Positions 56,445-64,000 of a stretch of 64,000 nt of DNA are shown here, piece by piece (the first letter of the stretch is position 1; each line of letters begins with the position of its first letter). Origin of the DNA: Pseudoduganella aquatica. GTDB lineage: Bacteria > Pseudomonadota > Gammaproteobacteria > Burkholderiales > Burkholderiaceae_D. The notes under the pieces were generated by a model. The model did not search any database, was not told the DNA's origin, and was given only the letters and a program-made list of their open reading frames with translations. The stretch covers positions 124,001 through 188,000 of the forward strand of contig NZ_WWCU01000001.1 in assembly GCF_009857595.1 (NCBI RefSeq), read 5' to 3'. Made by a program: the position numbers and the translations under genes.

Positions 56445-58456
56445 ACGCGCTCCGCAGGGGCGAGATAGAAAGCGTCGCCGCGCTGGACATTGAAGGCGCG
56501 GTACCAGGCGTCCACATTGCGCAGCGTGCCGTTGACCCGGAACAGCGACGGCGCATGCGTATCGATCACCAATAGCTGGCGCATTGCCGCCTCGTTGACC
56601 TTGGCGCGCCGGCCCTGCGCAAAGGCCATGAAGAAGCGCTGTTCGCCGCTCAGGCCCGCGAGCACCTTGGCTTTGCCATGCCGCTTCTGGTACGACTGGT
56701 AGGCTGCGTAGGCTGCCTCGACCCCGCTCAAGTCGGCGATGTTTTCGCCCAGCGTAAGCTTGCCGTTGACCTGTGCGCCGGGCAGCGGCTGGTAGTGGTC
56801 GTACTGCGCGGCCAGCGCATCGGCGCGCCGCTGGAAGGACTGCGCCGACGCTTCCGTCCACCAGTTTTCGCGGGTGCCGTCCGCGCCGTACTGACGCCCC
56901 TGGTCGTCGAAGCCGTGGCCCATTTCATGGCCGATAAGCGCGCCTATGGTGCCGTAGTTGACGGCCGCGTCGGCGCGCGGGTCAAAGAACGGCGCTTGCA
57001 GCATCGCAGCCGGGAACACGATGGCGTTCGAGTGATAGTCGTAGTACGCGTTCATGGTCTGCGGCGTCACCAGCCATTCGGCCGGATCGACCGGCTTGTG
57101 CAAGCGCTCGGCGCCGCGCTTTCTTGCCGCTGCATCGGCGCGCACCAGGTTGCCCAGCAAATCATCTTTTTCGATGGCCCCCGCCGCGCGGCCGGGATAG
57201 CTGTCCGGCCCGCCGATCAGGGCCTTGAGCGCCGACAGCTTGGCCAGCGCCTTCTGCCTGGTTGCGCTGTCCATCCAGGAAGAGGCGCTGATGCGGTCCC
57301 GGTACGCGGCGCGCACATCTTCCACCAGTTCCCGCATCTGCCGGCTTGCCGCTTGCGGGTAGTGGCGTTCCACATAAATGCGTCCGACCTCCTCGCCAAA
57401 GATGCTGTTGACCAGCTGGACGCCGCGCTTCCACCGTTCCGGCCGGGACTGCAGGCCGGCCAGCGTCCGTCCGTAGAGTTCAAACCTGGCGTTGGCGAAG
57501 GACGCCGGCAGGCTTTCCGCATGGTCGCTGATGAAGCGGTACGCCAGGTAGTCCTTCCAGTCCTGCACCGGCGTGGCGGCCACGATGCGGCCAATCTCCT
57601 TCACGGCGCTCTCCTGCATCACCAGCACCTCCGCAGCGGGCGGCAAGGCGTAGCTTGCCAGCAGCCTGGTCCAGTCGAATTCCGCGTACTTGGCCTCCAG
57701 GCTGGCGCGGGTTTCGATATTGCTGGTCTTCGACTGCTCGCGCGATTCCGCCATCGTCCAGTGGACTTTTGCCAGCGCGGTTTCCAGCGCGATGATGGCG
57801 TCCGCCTTGGCCTCGGCGCCGTCCATGCCGGCCAGTTCCTGCACCTGGCGCACGTAGGCGCGGTAGGCGCTGCGCACGCGCGCGTACTCTCCGCCCTCTT
57901 TCAGGTAGTAGTCGCGTGGGAGGCCGAGTTCGCCTTGCGCGATGTTGAGGATATAGCGGCGCGGATCGGCAGGGTGTACATCCGGCTCTATCGCGAGCGG
58001 CGAGGCATAGCCGGCTTCGGCAAACAGGGCTTGCACTGCAGCGTGGCTGCTGGCGGACTGGATGCGTGCCAGGTAAGGCCGAAGCGCCGCTGGGCCGCGC
58101 GCCTCGATCGCGGCTTCGTTCATCCAGCTCAGGTAGAGCTTGCCGATCTGCTGGCCGGCAGTTCCATAGGCAGGCTGCCGGGCCATGTCTTCCACGATGC
58201 GGCGCACGTTGCTGCTTGCGTTTTCGTGCATCAGCACCGTCACCCCGGCCGCGTCCATGGTGGGGCCGATCTGCGTGCGCTGCGCCCAGCCGCCGTTGGC
58301 GTAGGACCAGAAGTCATTGCCGGGTTTGACTGCTGTGCTTCGGGCATCAAGGTCGAGGCCGAAGGTTCCGTATTCAGGCAGGCCGACAGCGGTGGCGGGT
58401 GCGGCTGCGGCGAGCGAAAGGGCAGCCAGGGCGAGCTGGGAAAGACGGGTTCTCAT
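56432..58456 (-). CDS. M13 family zinc endopeptidase (neprilysin/PepO-like)
   Basis: 674 residues with a signal peptide (cleavage near ATA, residue 23). The mature start FGLDLDARSTAVKPGNDFWSYANG is typical. The catalytic motif GHEMGHGFDDQGRQYGADG lies near 507 and the zinc-binding Glu lies in ENIADLSG near 568. NAYYDYHSNAIVFPAAMLQ is the substrate-site strand. It ends RVHIW, close to the usual Cx2W end but without the Cys. It should cut peptides in the periplasm. The 3' end overlaps the monooxygenase gene tail-to-tail by 13 bases. Confidence 0.94.
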   Translation of the reverse strand: MRTRLSQLALAALSLAAAAPATAVGLPEYGTFGLDLDARSTAVKPGNDFWSYANGGWAQRTQIGPTMDAAGVTVLMHENASSNVRRIVEDMARQPAYGTAGQQIGKLYLSWMNEAAIEARGPAALRPYLARIQSASSHAAVQALFAEAGYASPLAIEPDVHPADPRRYILNIAQGELGLPRDYYLKEGGEYARVRSAYRAYVRQVQELAGMDGAEAKADAIIALETALAKVHWTMAESREQSKTSNIETRASLEAKYAEFDWTRLLASYALPPAAEVLVMQESAVKEIGRIVAATPVQDWKDYLAYRFISDHAESLPASFANARFELYGRTLAGLQSRPERWKRGVQLVNSIFGEEVGRIYVERHYPQAASRQMRELVEDVRAAYRDRISASSWMDSATRQKALAKLSALKALIGGPDSYPGRAAGAIEKDDLLGNLVRADAAARKRGAERLHKPVDPAEWLVTPQTMNAYYDYHSNAIVFPAAMLQAPFFDPRADAAVNYGTIGALIGHEMGHGFDDQGRQYGADGTRENWWTEASAQSFQRRADALAAQYDHYQPLPGAQVNGKLTLGENIADLSGVEAAYAAYQSYQKRHGKAKVLAGLSGEQRFFMAFAQGRRAKVNEAAMRQLLVIDTHAPSLFRVNGTLRNVDAWYRAFNVQRGDAFYLAPAERVHIW

Positions 58457-58614
58457 GCATGTCCTTGTAGGATTTGAAGGCGGAGCGTTGCCAGCATTAT
58501 CAAAGCCTTACGGGACATGACACAATTACCCGTCCATCATATTTTGTTACTAATAGTAAAATCCCGCCCGGAGTAAGCTGATTATTTGCCGCCTGTTGAC
58601 AGGCGGCTGTTTCG

Positions 58615-61329
58615 CTACTCGATGTAATCGCCCACCAGCGCCAGGTTCTGGATCGCCGCCAGGCCCCACTGCGCGGTGTCGTTGGTGCTGATCCACGCCA
58701 CCTCGTCCACCGGATTGAGCACCGCCGGGCCGCTGATGCGCACGGTGCGCACCGGCTTGGCCGGCGGATGGCTGAACTCGCGCCAGGCGCGCTTGGCCAG
58801 CGCCGCGTCCTTGCTGCGCCAGGCCGCGTAGGCGGTCAGGCGCGAATGGCCCACCTGCAGCGCATTGGTGCCGTTGTGCGCCTTGCCCAGCACCTTGGCC
58901 TGCTCGGCTTTCGGCGCGTTGTACATGGCGCAGTACTGCACCCAGGCTTTTTCGAAGGCGGCGTCGCCGGTCAGCGAAATCAGCTCGGCAAAAATCTCCA
59001 CCGCGCCGAACACCGCGTTCAGGTGCGACGCTTTCACGTCATCGCCGATCAGGTTGTGCAAGCGGCCGGTGTCCGGCTCGTAGCCGGCGCGCTCGGCGTT
59101 GAAGAAACCCTTGGGCATGGCGCCGATGTCGTGCATGCCGGCCAGCAGCTTGTCGCGGTAGCGCTGCTTGCCGCCGCGCTCCCACTCGGTCAGCCAGTTG
59201 CCCGCCAGCGAGCCCCAGTCCGTGCCGAAGGCGGCGCGCACCGGGAACTTGCCCGGCGGCGGTGCGTCCTTCAGCTTGCGCACCGGGTCCACGGCGGCCA
59301 GTTTGCTGTCCGCGTCCAGCAGCTCGCGCATGATGTCGCCCACGCGCTCGTCGGCGGTCAGGTAGTAGTAGAAGCGGCGGTACACGGCCGCGCTGATGCG
59401 CACCTGCTTGGCGCTGCAGCCCCAGTGCTGCACATTGTGGCGCGTGCCCAGCCCGGCGAACTGGCCCAGGTGGTACATGTCCACTTCGCTGGTGTGGCGC
59501 ACCATGGCTTCGGACAGGCGGAAGATGTCGGCGCGGCCGGTGCGCAGGAAGGAATACCACAGCCACAGGTCGGGCGACAGTTCCGAGTTGTCCCAGGCGT
59601 AGCCGCCCACGTCGTAGCGCCAGCTGTGGCGGTCCTCGTCGTAGGTGTGCATCAGGTCGCCGTAGTTCCAGAAGCCGTACCAGTGGTGCTGTTCGATCTG
59701 GCTGCGGTAGTAGTCGAAGCGGCGGTCCAGCTCGTCCTCGATGCGGGCCTTGAGCGGATGCGAACGGTCCGGCAGCGACCACATGCCGCCGAACACATTG
59801 CAGGCCAGGTAGTGGGCCGGCGTGCTCACCAGCTGCGGCGGCAGCTGCACCGCTTCGGCCAGCTGCGCCATGCGCTCGCGCGACGGCGTGGCGGCCAGCG
59901 CGTACAGCGTGATCTCGCTGCTGCGTGCCACACCCACCGGGCTGCCGTAGCCTTTTTCGTAGTCCTCGTAGGTGATCTCCAGGCCTTCGCGCTCCTGCTC
60001 GTGGGTCTCCATGCCCATGCCGTCGTGGTAGAAGCGCATGTCCATCGCGGGCGCGTCGGGCGACCACATCCACAGCGTCACTTCGGCCGCGTCGGTGTGG
60101 GCATTGCGAATGTCGAGCTGGGTCGGGTGGCGCTGCCAGAAGTCGCGCAGGCCGAAGGCCACGCCGCCGGAAATGCCGCCGATGTAGCCGGAGCCGGCCG
60201 CGCGGCGGCCCCAGCTGGCGTCGATCCAGCCGTGGCCCGGCTTGGTGCGCTTGCGGATCTGGAAGCCGTCGGCCGACAGCTGCGACAAGGTGAAGTCGCC
60301 CCAGGCCGGGATCAGGTTCAGGCGGCTGCTGACCTGCTTGTTCATCTGTTCCAGCGGCGGCACCGGCACGCCGGCCACCTGGGCCTTGCGGAAGGCTTCG
60401 CCGGGATCGCGCCGCAAGCCGGTCAGCGTGCGCACGCCCTCGCCCCAGACGCCCTTGTTCTCGCCGGCGAAACGCACGTGGCGGTTGTGCATCTCGTCCG
60501 TGAGCGGCACGGCGAAGCGCACGCCGATGCCGCGCAGGTAGTCCTTGTGCTCGTCGCCGTCGAAGACGAAGGTGTGCATGATGCGCACCGATTCGGCGCC
60601 GGCGTAGAAGTACAGGCGCACGGTGAAGGGCAGCCATTCGCGCTGGCCGCTGCGGTGCTTGCCTTCTATCCGCAGCACGGCGCGCACCGGGCCGTTCTGT
60701 TCCAAGGTGACGGACTTGACGGTGCTCTCGTAGCTGGTCTGGCGCACGGCGCCGGCCGAGGCGTCCGGCTGGTCGTCGGTGAGGGCCACCAGGCGGCCGC
60801 CGCGCGCAATGTCGCGGCCGTCGCGGCGGATGGCGGAAATCAGCTCGACGCCCTTGCGCGGGATGGTGGCGCGGATCACGCCGGTGTCCACTTCAACCGC
60901 GTTCGGGCCTTCCTGCACGCGCACGGCCATGGCGGCGGCAGCCGCCTTGCCGGGCTTGATGGCCAGCTCTTTAGACAGGCCCGCGCCTGCCGGCAGGGCG
61001 TGGCCGGTCCATTTCAGCGAGCCGTCCGGCCAGTAGGCCAGTGGCCAGGTCTGCACCGCCACCTCGCCGGCGGCGCCGGCCAGCACGAAGGACTGGTCTT
61101 TGGGAAACGCGCCCTTGGGCCAAGGCAGGCCCACCGTGGCGCCGTTGGACAGCGCAGGAACGCTGCCTTCCAGCCATTGCAGGGCGGCGCCTTTGGTGGG
61201 CTGGATGGCGGGCGCGGCAGGCCCGGAGGCTGGCGTGGCGGCAGGCGGTTGCGCCTTGGCGGTGGCGAGCGGCAGCGATGCGAGCATCGAGGCCTGGAGG
61301 AAGGAACGGCGGCTGAAAGGAGTGGTCAT
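58615..61329 (-). CDS. Exported PL26-like exo-rhamnogalacturonan lyase family protein
   Basis: 904 residues with a twin-arginine-type leader (FSRRSFLQASMLASLPLATAKA). The first domain resembles the RIFT-barrel N-terminal domain of PcRGLX-type lyases (SNGATVGLPWPKGAFPKDQSF in parts, WPLAYWPDGSLKW). A long alpha/alpha-barrel-like part follows with HHWYGFWNYGDLMHTYDEDRH and WDNSELSPDLWLWYSFLRTG in parts, then a small C-terminal domain. Such enzymes release unsaturated disaccharides from pectin rhamnogalacturonan-I. Family placement is from remembered motifs, so the substrate is provisional. Its ATG overlaps the stop of the GH43 gene, so the two work as a unit. Confidence 0.72.
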   Translation of the reverse strand: MTTPFSRRSFLQASMLASLPLATAKAQPPAATPASGPAAPAIQPTKGAALQWLEGSVPALSNGATVGLPWPKGAFPKDQSFVLAGAAGEVAVQTWPLAYWPDGSLKWTGHALPAGAGLSKELAIKPGKAAAAAMAVRVQEGPNAVEVDTGVIRATIPRKGVELISAIRRDGRDIARGGRLVALTDDQPDASAGAVRQTSYESTVKSVTLEQNGPVRAVLRIEGKHRSGQREWLPFTVRLYFYAGAESVRIMHTFVFDGDEHKDYLRGIGVRFAVPLTDEMHNRHVRFAGENKGVWGEGVRTLTGLRRDPGEAFRKAQVAGVPVPPLEQMNKQVSSRLNLIPAWGDFTLSQLSADGFQIRKRTKPGHGWIDASWGRRAAGSGYIGGISGGVAFGLRDFWQRHPTQLDIRNAHTDAAEVTLWMWSPDAPAMDMRFYHDGMGMETHEQEREGLEITYEDYEKGYGSPVGVARSSEITLYALAATPSRERMAQLAEAVQLPPQLVSTPAHYLACNVFGGMWSLPDRSHPLKARIEDELDRRFDYYRSQIEQHHWYGFWNYGDLMHTYDEDRHSWRYDVGGYAWDNSELSPDLWLWYSFLRTGRADIFRLSEAMVRHTSEVDMYHLGQFAGLGTRHNVQHWGCSAKQVRISAAVYRRFYYYLTADERVGDIMRELLDADSKLAAVDPVRKLKDAPPPGKFPVRAAFGTDWGSLAGNWLTEWERGGKQRYRDKLLAGMHDIGAMPKGFFNAERAGYEPDTGRLHNLIGDDVKASHLNAVFGAVEIFAELISLTGDAAFEKAWVQYCAMYNAPKAEQAKVLGKAHNGTNALQVGHSRLTAYAAWRSKDAALAKRAWREFSHPPAKPVRTVRISGPAVLNPVDEVAWISTNDTAQWGLAAIQNLALVGDYIE

Positions 61330-63089
61330 GGCTTGGCTTGGGAAAAACGGAAGTAGTCAAAGTCCGCGTAACCGACGCGGGTAGCGGTAAAGGACGGCGT
61401 GCCGGACGGCGCTTGCGCAAACAGGCCGACCTGCGTGCCTACCCAGCGGCCCGGCTGGGTGGTGAACGCGGGGCCGAGCGGGTGGAAAGTGGCGCCGTCG
61501 AGGCTGTAGCTGAACGTCACTTTGGCGTGCGTGGCGCGCAGCATGGACGGCCAGTAGAGGCGTTCCGCCGGCGGCAGCGCGGCCACTTCCACCGGCGCAA
61601 AGCTGAGCCGCACGTGCACCGGTCCCTTCACGGCCACCGGCGCGGTCACCACCGTTTCCGAGCTTTGCTGCAGCGCCCCCAGGTGCAGGCCGAGATTGGA
61701 CTTGAGGCGCGCCGTCTGCACCAGGCGCAGGCCGTCCACCGTGTTTTCCAGGCCTATCCACGCATAATCGTAGCCCATCACCAGCAGGCCGGCGCGTTCG
61801 CCGATGGCGCCGGGGCGCAGCTCCACGCTGGAGGTCACGGAGAAGGCCATGCCGGGCAGTTTCTGGGTCAGCAGATTGCCCGCCTCCCACAGGTTGGCGG
61901 ACGAAGACACCGCCTTCAGCCGCAACTGGCCACGGACGGAGCCGTCCACCCAGTCCTGGGCGGGATTGGCGGCCCACTGCCAGCCCAGGTGGTAGCCCGC
62001 GTCGAATTCGTCGCTGTTGGCGGGCACCGCGACGGGCTGCGCCGCCACCTTGGGCTTGGCGTGCCGGCTGACCGGCGCGCCGTAGCTTTGCTTGCCCTGC
62101 TGTGCGCCGATCACCGGCCAGCCGTCGGCGTTCCAGCGCATGGGCTGCAGGAACACGCGGCGGCCGTAGGAATCGGTGTCGGAAAAGTGCAGGAACCAGT
62201 CTTCGCCGGACGGCGTGTCCACCCAGGCGCCCTGGTGCGGGCCGTTGATGGCGGTGTCGCCCTGGTCCATCACATTGCGCGCTTCGTAGGGGCCGTCTAT
62301 GCGCTTGGCGCGGAACACGCCCTGCCAGCCGCCCTTGACGGAGCCGGACGGCGCAAACACGTAGTAGTAGCCGCCGCGCTTGTACAGCTTGGGGCCTTCG
62401 GTGGTGAACCACGGCATCGGACCTTGCGAGGTCATGGCCTTGGGCAGCTTGTCGCCTTCGATGATGCGCACGCCGGCGTCCAGCGTCTGCGTGCCGTCCG
62501 TCTTCATTTTCTTCAGCGTGATCACGTTGGCGAAGCCGGCGCGCGAGGCGGCGTAGCCGTGCACCAGCCAGGCCTGGCCATCGTCGTCCCAGAACGGCGC
62601 GGGGTCGATGGCGCCCTTGGTGCTGTCCACCATCACCGGGGCCGTCCATGGTCCCTTGGGATCGGTCGCGCTCACCATGTAGATGCCGAAATCGGGGTCG
62701 GGGTAGTAGATGTAGAACTTGCCGCCGTGGTGGCGGATGGCGGGTGCCCATACGCCGCCGCCGTGCCGGGGCGCCGCATGGTGGGCGGCGGGCACGTTCC
62801 TGTCCAGCGCGTAGCCTATCAGCGTCCAGTTGACCAGGTCTTTGGAATGCAGCACCGGCAGGCCGGGGATATTGGTGAAGCTGGAAGCGGTCAGGTAGAA
62901 ATCATCGCCAACGCGGACCACGTCGGGATCGGAGTAATCGCCGTTGAGCACGGGATTGATGTAGCTGCCGTCGCCCTGGTCCGGCACCCACACGCCAGGC
63001 GGCATGGGGGCCGCCGCCGGTGCGGCATGCGATGGAACGGCGATGGCGCAGCCGGCGGCGAACAGCAGGAAGGCAAAGTTGGTTCTCAA
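61326..63089 (-). CDS. Exported GH43 family glycoside hydrolase
   Basis: 587 residues from a TTG at 63089 (then RTNFAFLLFAAGCAIAVPSHA signal peptide); a TTG at 63122 would add 11 residues and no ATG is suitable. The five-bladed propeller starts NPVLNGDYSDPDVVRVGDDFYLTAS, where the Asp pair includes the catalytic base. FWDDDGQAWLVHG holds the pKa-modulating Asp, and TTEGPKLYKRGGYYY the catalytic Glu. A C-terminal beta-sandwich (DUF1349/GH43_C2-like) follows. It probably removes arabinose, xylose or galactose from plant polysaccharide side chains. Confidence 0.88.
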   Translation of the reverse strand: MRTNFAFLLFAAGCAIAVPSHAAPAAAPMPPGVWVPDQGDGSYINPVLNGDYSDPDVVRVGDDFYLTASSFTNIPGLPVLHSKDLVNWTLIGYALDRNVPAAHHAAPRHGGGVWAPAIRHHGGKFYIYYPDPDFGIYMVSATDPKGPWTAPVMVDSTKGAIDPAPFWDDDGQAWLVHGYAASRAGFANVITLKKMKTDGTQTLDAGVRIIEGDKLPKAMTSQGPMPWFTTEGPKLYKRGGYYYVFAPSGSVKGGWQGVFRAKRIDGPYEARNVMDQGDTAINGPHQGAWVDTPSGEDWFLHFSDTDSYGRRVFLQPMRWNADGWPVIGAQQGKQSYGAPVSRHAKPKVAAQPVAVPANSDEFDAGYHLGWQWAANPAQDWVDGSVRGQLRLKAVSSSANLWEAGNLLTQKLPGMAFSVTSSVELRPGAIGERAGLLVMGYDYAWIGLENTVDGLRLVQTARLKSNLGLHLGALQQSSETVVTAPVAVKGPVHVRLSFAPVEVAALPPAERLYWPSMLRATHAKVTFSYSLDGATFHPLGPAFTTQPGRWVGTQVGLFAQAPSGTPSFTATRVGYADFDYFRFSQAKP

Positions 63090-63188
63090 AGAGGTCTCGC
63101 GTCCAGGGGTACATGATGGCAAAAATCATGATATGCGCAATCTTTCCCCCAGAACTCTCAACTTGATGACCAATTTGCCGCTGATCCC

Positions 63189-63983
63189 TTACATGCGGGG
63201 CACCCCGTCGCGGTTCACGGGGATGTATTCGCCGGGGGCGGCGGCGAGCTGGGTGCGGTGTTCCACGCCACGGTATTCATACGTCACGTCCCAGTACTGC
63301 GGCGTGGCGTTGGCCACGTTTTCGCAGCGGCGCACGTCCTGGCCGTAGGTGTTGTTGCTGCGTCCGGCGTTCGCGCCGACCGCGCCACCGGCCAGTGCGC
63401 CGCCCACGGTTGCAATGTCGCGCCCGGTGCCGCCGCCGATCTGGTGGCCCAGCACGCCGCCCAGGATGGCGCCGGCCAGCATGCCACCGGTATTGGGGCG
63501 GCTGTCCTGCACCTGCTGGCGTTCAACCCAGCAGCGCTGCTCGGGCGGTCCCACCACGGCGCGCACCGAGGTCACGCGCGCCTCGTAAGTGCGTTCGTTC
63601 GGGCGCTGGCGGTATTCGTAGCTGGCTTGCGGCAGCGGTGGCGGCGCTTCGTTTTGCGAGTAGCGGTTGCCGCGCACGGCGCGCACCGACGACACGCGGT
63701 CGTTCAGGCCCATGCCGGCTAGCGATTCGTAGCTGCCGCGCTTGAGGATGCGGCACTGGCCGCGGAAGCCGGCGTCTTCGCACACTTCCCAGCGGCCCTT
63801 CTCCACCACCACCGACGAGGCGCGGTCATTGAAGCCAACCCGGCGCAAGTCGTCCGAAGTGCTGGAGATGGACACTGCGCGGCCGCGCCAGCCCTCGTTC
63901 TGGTACAGCGTGATTTGAGCCATTGCTTGCCCGCCAAGCAGTAAGGTGCATGCCGCGAGCGTTGTTTTTAGTGGGAATTTCAT
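63189..63983 (-). CDS. Beta/gamma-crystallin domain fused to a glycine-zipper (17 kDa antigen-like) domain
   Basis: 264 residues. Signal peptide to AMAQ. Residues about 23-105 form a beta/gamma-crystallin repeat pair with ITLYQNEGWRGRAVSISS and WEVCEDAGFRGQCRILKRGSY, each followed by (F/L)NDR(A/V)SSV, a calcium-binding-type motif. After a linker rich in Pro and Arg comes the glycine-zipper 2TM-type segment GGMLAGAILGGVLGHQIGG...GGALAGGAVGANAG. The C-terminus (YWDVTYEYRGVEHRTQL) is conserved in this group. It probably sits in or on the outer membrane. GGAG precedes the ATG. Confidence 0.88.
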   Translation of the reverse strand: MKFPLKTTLAACTLLLGGQAMAQITLYQNEGWRGRAVSISSTSDDLRRVGFNDRASSVVVEKGRWEVCEDAGFRGQCRILKRGSYESLAGMGLNDRVSSVRAVRGNRYSQNEAPPPLPQASYEYRQRPNERTYEARVTSVRAVVGPPEQRCWVERQQVQDSRPNTGGMLAGAILGGVLGHQIGGGTGRDIATVGGALAGGAVGANAGRSNNTYGQDVRRCENVANATPQYWDVTYEYRGVEHRTQLAAAPGEYIPVNRDGVPRM

Positions 63984-64000
63984 GATGGTCTCCAGGTCGG

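Noticed and set aside
58768..63116. Long plus-strand open frames opposite the PL26-like and GH43 genes
   Set aside because: Low-complexity His/Ala/Arg/Gly translations, typical shadows of GC-rich genes.

Overview
The window is a GC-rich bacterial chromosome segment. Gene content and order suggest a betaproteobacterium of the Oxalobacteraceae (Massilia/Duganella-like). The grounds are the linked block mnmG-rsmG-parA-parB-atpIBEFHAGDC, a branched-chain amino acid type ABC transporter, a 3-hydroxybutyrate oligomer hydrolase, and protein wording typical of Burkholderiales. The lineage is inferred from the sequence alone. mnmG, parAB, parS and the atp operon normally lie close to the chromosomal origin, so this is probably origin-proximal DNA; dnaA itself is not in the window.

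Layout. 0-5.7 kb: the end of a glycine-rich protein, speD, a DUF4214/NHL-repeat lipoprotein, an AT-richer rsgA paralogue behind a possible leader peptide, a VOC protein and a small lipoprotein. 5.7-7.8 kb: an Rpn-type nuclease gene with an internal 12-bp tandem repeat, and a secreted zinc-protease-like protein. 7.9-15.0 kb: the complete F-type ATP synthase operon on the minus strand with a visible promoter and terminator. 15.2-19.7 kb: parB, parA, rsmG and mnmG, with four 18-bp iterons before parA and two parS sites before mnmG. 19.7-31.5 kb: a TSUP permease, an iron alcohol dehydrogenase, the oligomer hydrolase, a five-gene liv-type transporter operon, a GMC oxidoreductase and a nitronate monooxygenase. 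31.5-34.6 kb: a two-PAS GGDEF protein flanked by three homologous copies of a ~210-bp DnaA-box/AT-rich module. 34.6-43.9 kb: mtnN, a decayed RayT transposase, putA with a divergent Lrp regulator, an unusual chemoreceptor, a LysR regulator and a chalcone-isomerase-like protein. 43.9-51.7 kb: ferredoxin, coaD, rsmD, a DUF6279 lipoprotein, glmU, a second DnaA-box-like array, an AsnC-type regulator, glmS and an esterase. 51.8-64 kb: an accessory stretch with a TonB-dependent receptor, a frameshifted FAD monooxygenase, an M13 peptidase, two carbohydrate-active enzymes and a beta/gamma-crystallin-like protein.

The most interesting signal is the set of three direct repeats at 31.47-31.68, 34.10-34.31 and 34.39-34.60 kb. 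Each carries a head-to-head pair of DnaA-like boxes, then a perfect TTATCCACA 141-142 bp later, a short GC-rich spacer, a CTACTACTATT-like trinucleotide run and a TATATA-type AT stretch. This is the layout described for DnaA box / DnaA-trio unwinding elements. They could form a multipartite replication origin or a DnaA-dependent control region around a cyclic-di-GMP enzyme. Most genes left of this point are on the minus strand and many right of it are on the plus strand, which fits divergent forks but does not prove an origin.

How the genes work together. The ATP synthase, glmU/glmS, coaD, rsmD, rsmG/mnmG and parAB genes are housekeeping. putA with its Lrp neighbour, the liv-type transporter, the oligomer hydrolase and the sugar enzymes point to a heterotroph using amino acids, stored polyester and plant polysaccharides.
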